Assembly: GCA_002403205.1 (NCBI GenBank)
Contig: DHHJ01000027.1
Coordinates: 1 to 24,016 of the forward strand
Source of the DNA: Anaerolineaceae bacterium UBA4775
GTDB taxonomy: Bacteria; Chloroflexota; Anaerolineae; Anaerolineales; Anaerolineaceae
Length of the DNA: 24,016 nucleotides
Reading direction: 5' to 3'
The notes below the pieces were generated by a model. That model had not been told where the DNA came from. It did no database searches and saw nothing but the letters and a program-made list of their open reading frames with translations. Shown here one piece after another: positions 21,541-24,016 of the stretch. Each line of letters starts with the position of its first letter. Within the stretch, counting starts at the first letter, position 1. Position numbers and translations under genes: made by a program.

Positions 21541-21849
21541 ACTTTCAGTTCACAGTGAGGTTTCGCAAATAAACCCATCTGACCATTTTCTTAATCAGGG
21601 GGGAGATTGTAATAGATGAAATTATCTAGCAACTCAAGCTTAAGAAAATTATACCAAATGCAGGCCTTGTTTTGCTGGGTCTTGACCAATCCTGATCGGA
21701 ATGACCGCATGGCAAGGCAGCGGGTATCAAAACGCACATTGGAATGGATGGGTGCAGCACATTTTGTTATCCTACCCCATCATGGTGACGAAAGAAGTAA
21801 GTATTCGGTTGATGGCGTCAAAAGCGGGATTTAAAGCTAGAATAAAGGC
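21541..21849. other. Divergent intergenic region, UbiA operon and tlyA
   Basis: The 309-nt region separates divergent genes. On the minus strand it holds an extended -10 promoter candidate, TGG followed by TATAAT (21656-21648), without a clear -35. That promoter would give the UbiA operon a leader of about 120 nt. A 72-codon plus-strand frame at 21616-21834 resembles no family. No convincing plus-strand promoter for tlyA was found, and no hairpin or repeat stands out. Confidence 0.4.
21648..21656 (-). promoter_or_regulatory. Candidate extended -10 promoter of the isoprenoid operon
   Basis: The minus strand reads TGGTATAAT, an extended -10 with consensus hexamer (21653-21648). The -35 at 17 nt (AGCAAA) is poor, which an extended -10 can offset. 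The predicted start is near 21641. Confidence 0.45.
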
Positions 21850-22656
21850 ATGAAAAAGAAACGCATCGATATTCTGCTGGTTGAACGCGGCCTGGCGGAA
21901 AGCCGTAACATAGCTCAGCGCCTGGTGATGGCAGGTGAGGTGCGTGTGGACGGAGAAATGGTCCACAAACCCTCTACACAGGTGGCTGAAGGTGCGCAGA
22001 TCGAAGTCAAAGCTCGGCCAAGGTACGTCTCACGCGGTGGTAAAAAGCTGGAAGCCGCCATTGAAGCCTTTCAGGTGCCGGTCGTGGGCCAGGTTTGCGC
22101 GGATGTCGGCGCTTCGACCGGGGGATTTACGGATTGCCTGCTGCAGAACGGCGCTGAACGGGTTTATGCGATTGATGTGGGTTACGGCGTGTTGCACTGG
22201 AAATTGCGCCAGGATCCGCGGGTTATCGTTATGGAACGCACCAATGCGCGCTATCTCCAAGAGCTGCCAGAGCCGGTCAGCCTGGTGACCATCGATGCCT
22301 CCTTTATCTCGTTAGCTCTGATCCTTCCGGCGGTTGTAGGCTGGTTTCCTGCCGGGCAAGGTCGGGTGGTGGCGCTGATCAAACCCCAGTTTGAGGCCGG
22401 CCGGAAAGCAGCTGCAGTCCATGCCGGTGTGATCAAGGACCACGCCGTTCACGAGAAAGTTTTGATCGATACGCTCTCTGATGCGCGTGAACTGGGCCTC
22501 TGGCCGACGGGTCTGATCCCATCACCCATCCAGGGTCCAAAAGGCAATGTCGAATTTCTGGTCGATCTGCACCGGTCTGCCCCTGAAGAGGCAATCGATA
22601 TGAACGCTATGGTCCGCCGGGCAGTCCACCTCGCACGCAGTGACCAAGGGGATTGA
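21850..22656 (+). CDS. tlyA: TlyA family rRNA 2'-O-methyltransferase (S4 plus FtsJ domains)
   Basis: TlyA methylates ribose in rRNA; in mycobacteria it modifies both subunits and its loss gives capreomycin resistance. It is often mislabelled hemolysin. The 268-residue protein has an N-terminal S4 RNA-binding domain (1-60: RIDILLVERGL, then AGEVRVDGEMV), the linker SRGGKKLEAA (61-70), and a Rossmann methyltransferase domain with the SAM motif DVGASTGGFTDCLL (85-98), VTIDASFISL and LIKPQFEAGR. The start matches the family. The ribosome site is poor, since AAAGG lies only one nt from the ATG. It stands alone and converges on the sulfotransferase gene with only 34 nt between them and no visible terminator. 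Confidence 0.94.
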   Translation: MKKKRIDILLVERGLAESRNIAQRLVMAGEVRVDGEMVHKPSTQVAEGAQIEVKARPRYVSRGGKKLEAAIEAFQVPVVGQVCADVGASTGGFTDCLLQNGAERVYAIDVGYGVLHWKLRQDPRVIVMERTNARYLQELPEPVSLVTIDASFISLALILPAVVGWFPAGQGRVVALIKPQFEAGRKAAAVHAGVIKDHAVHEKVLIDTLSDARELGLWPTGLIPSPIQGPKGNVEFLVDLHRSAPEEAIDMNAMVRRAVHLARSDQGD

Positions 22657-22690
22657 AATCTTTATTTGTTAAGTGAGTATTTTATGGGGG

Positions 22691-23848
22691 TCAGTGAAGG
22701 GTTTCTTCACCCAGTTGGAAGTCGTGGATGGCGTCTTTGAATTCATCAATGAGCCGGTTTTCGTCCAATCCCATGGATTTGAGTGAATACTTGTGTTTGC
22801 TCTTGTACTGCTTGGCGCTCTCTGATTCGATGGCCAGGATCTGTTCATATTCAGACGTCATTTCGATGCCAAAGCGTTTATAAATGCCCTCCACGCTTGC
22901 TTTGGGGTCAGCAACCAGGTCCTGATAGCGCACCATGACGTACTGGTCTAGGGGAAGTGACTTCAGGTACTGATGAGGATAGACATACCAATGCTTTGCC
23001 TGTTTTTGAATGATTTCCTGTGCAGTTTCGGGGTACTCCTGTTCTGGGTCACCGTAGGTTTTCCAGTGGTTGGCGAACATGCTCACAGCAGAAGGGATCA
23101 CCCGGAGGGGCGAGCGCACCAGGTTGATGAATTTTGCGTCTGGGAAGAGTTTGTGGAGTGTTTTCACTCTGGGGGAGTAAGACGGGCTCTTTGAAATATA
23201 GTGCTTCCCGTTATTCGCATAGACATGACGTTGTAAGACCTCACGATAATAGGCCATGTCCATATTTTGCTGTTTTTCCGGTATTTGTTCATCGTAATAG
23301 ATGTAATCGTTGAGCAATTCCGGGAAAGGGAAGAACGCAAACAACTCGTAGGATGACCAGATCTGCAAGAGGACGTGGGCATCCTCCTCAATTTCGTTCA
23401 AACCGGTGCGGTGCATGTATGAATAGTTATGCAGAGCGCGTTCAAAGCTGTTGATCAGTTTCTGGATCGGGTTGCCGACAAACCGGTTGACCTTCATGAT
23501 CCATTTAATGATTTTCCGCTGAACAATTGAAGGCGCAACATAGATCTCCCAGGCCTTCATGCCAGTAAAGCGCTGATCTTTGGTGAGCAGACGGTGGAGC
23601 AGGGTTGTGCCTGATCTGAAATTGCCGATGATGAAAATGGGTTGCTCAATATCCTGGTGCTTGATTTCGGGATAAAAGAGCTGGTCGAGGCCATAGGCCA
23701 GGCGGATGCTATAATGCCAGATGGGGTAAGCCAGGAAAATGAACAGAAGAATAAAAAAACGTTTGGGGGTCAGCCTTCCGGGTGTTCCTTCGGACTTAAA
23801 AAAGCTCACCCACAACGTTTTCAGGTAAAGTTTGAGGTTGAAAGTCAT
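22691..23848 (-). CDS. Membrane-anchored sulfotransferase-like protein
   Basis: This 385-residue protein fits the PAPS-dependent sulfotransferase superfamily. A hydrophobic segment at about residues 31-50 probably anchors it in the membrane. IFIIGNFRSGTTLLHRLL (71-88) is the 5'-phosphosulfate-binding loop, and FINLVRSPLRVIPSAVSMF near 238-256 carries the Arg and Ser that bind the 3'-phosphate. A conserved C-terminal block, KHKYSLKSMGLDEN, lies near the end. The acceptor could be a glycan, a lipid head group or a peptide, and nothing nearby tells which. No PAPS-synthesis gene is in the window. The ATG has only a weak ribosome site. Some members of this fold act in natural-product pathways, but no such cluster is present. 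Confidence 0.82.
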   Translation of the reverse strand: MTFNLKLYLKTLWVSFFKSEGTPGRLTPKRFFILLFIFLAYPIWHYSIRLAYGLDQLFYPEIKHQDIEQPIFIIGNFRSGTTLLHRLLTKDQRFTGMKAWEIYVAPSIVQRKIIKWIMKVNRFVGNPIQKLINSFERALHNYSYMHRTGLNEIEEDAHVLLQIWSSYELFAFFPFPELLNDYIYYDEQIPEKQQNMDMAYYREVLQRHVYANNGKHYISKSPSYSPRVKTLHKLFPDAKFINLVRSPLRVIPSAVSMFANHWKTYGDPEQEYPETAQEIIQKQAKHWYVYPHQYLKSLPLDQYVMVRYQDLVADPKASVEGIYKRFGIEMTSEYEQILAIESESAKQYKSKHKYSLKSMGLDENRLIDEFKDAIHDFQLGEETLH

Positions 23849-23941
23849 ATTTCTTATCTTTAGGTCGTCAATGATGGGTGAGGGTGTAAACCAGCATCCT
23901 TCTGAATCCTTACTGCTGATTTCAAACCCGCCCCATCTATA

Positions 23942-23981
23942 ATCTAATCATACCTGATTTTTATATAAATGAAAATTCAGG
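23942..23981 (-). promoter_or_regulatory. Candidate promoter and dyad ahead of the sulfotransferase gene
   Basis: On the minus strand, TTTTCA and TATGAT lie 17 nt apart, with the -10 at about 23951-23946. The -35 and spacer fall in an imperfect dyad, CCTGATTTTT (23953-23962) against AAAATTCAGG (23972-23981), with one mismatch. The dyad has no T run, so it is more likely an operator than a terminator. The rest of the segment from 23849 to the window end shows no gene. Confidence 0.35.
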
Positions 23982-24016
23982 CGAATACACTAGTTTCTGT
24001 CAAGAATTTCCATATT

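Noticed and set aside
21616..21834. 72-codon open frame upstream of tlyA
   Set aside because: No recognisable motif, no ribosome site, and it runs over the candidate minus-strand promoter of the isoprenoid operon.
22691..22712. Hairpin GTGAAG/CTTCAC at the end of the sulfotransferase gene as a terminator
   Set aside because: It spans the stop codon and has no T run after it on the minus strand.
1..24016. CRISPR array, insertion sequence, prophage or defence island
   Set aside because: No regularly spaced repeats, transposase, integrase, attachment site or defence-type gene was seen. The content is chromosomal housekeeping.

Overview
This window looks like a piece of a Chloroflexota chromosome, most likely class Anaerolineae. 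That assignment is inference; no rRNA gene is present to confirm it. The pointers are a mevalonate kinase beside an isopentenyl phosphate kinase (a bacterial combination known from Chloroflexota), a topoisomerase I with an extra zinc ribbon at its N-terminus, a Thr/Pro-rich lipoprotein linker, a 419-residue archaeal/Thermotoga-type S-adenosylhomocysteinase, and moderate GC content. Coding density is high. I see no tRNA, rRNA, CRISPR array, insertion sequence or phage gene.

Layout. (1) 1-3690, plus strand: two tandem promoter-like sites and a hairpin leader precede mtnA, an adenosine-kinase-like PfkB kinase and ahcY, and the unit closes with a strong terminator. It handles by-products of S-adenosylmethionine use: methylthioribose-1-phosphate, adenosine and S-adenosylhomocysteine. 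(2) 3691-4045: an AT-rich spacer without a convincing gene, carrying a perfect 13-bp inverted repeat and the probable recA terminator. (3) 4046-8484, minus strand: degV-family gene, then DUF1015 gene overlapping an M23 lipoprotein gene by 4 nt, then recA behind its own promoter, whose spacer holds a LexA-box-like palindrome. (4) 8718-15886, plus strand: ffh, rpsP, khpA, rimM, dprA, manC, topA, an information-processing operon with a sugar-nucleotide gene inserted. (5) 15990-17045: a two-helix membrane protein of unknown function behind a good promoter, ending at a bidirectional terminator. (6) 17128-21522, minus strand: a tightly spaced run read as UbiA-family prenyltransferase, mevalonate kinase, isopentenyl phosphate kinase, dgt, greA. 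(7) 21850-22656: tlyA, plus strand. (8) 22691-23848: membrane-anchored sulfotransferase-like protein, minus strand.

Most genes are housekeeping. No wholly new defence or mobile system is visible. The points most worth following are the SOS-type recA promoter, the isoprenoid operon that joins the last two kinases to a polyprenyl-phosphate-using enzyme, the zinc-ribbon fusion on TopA, the leader architecture of the methyl-cycle operon, the DUF1015/M23 coupled pair and the unknown two-helix protein.
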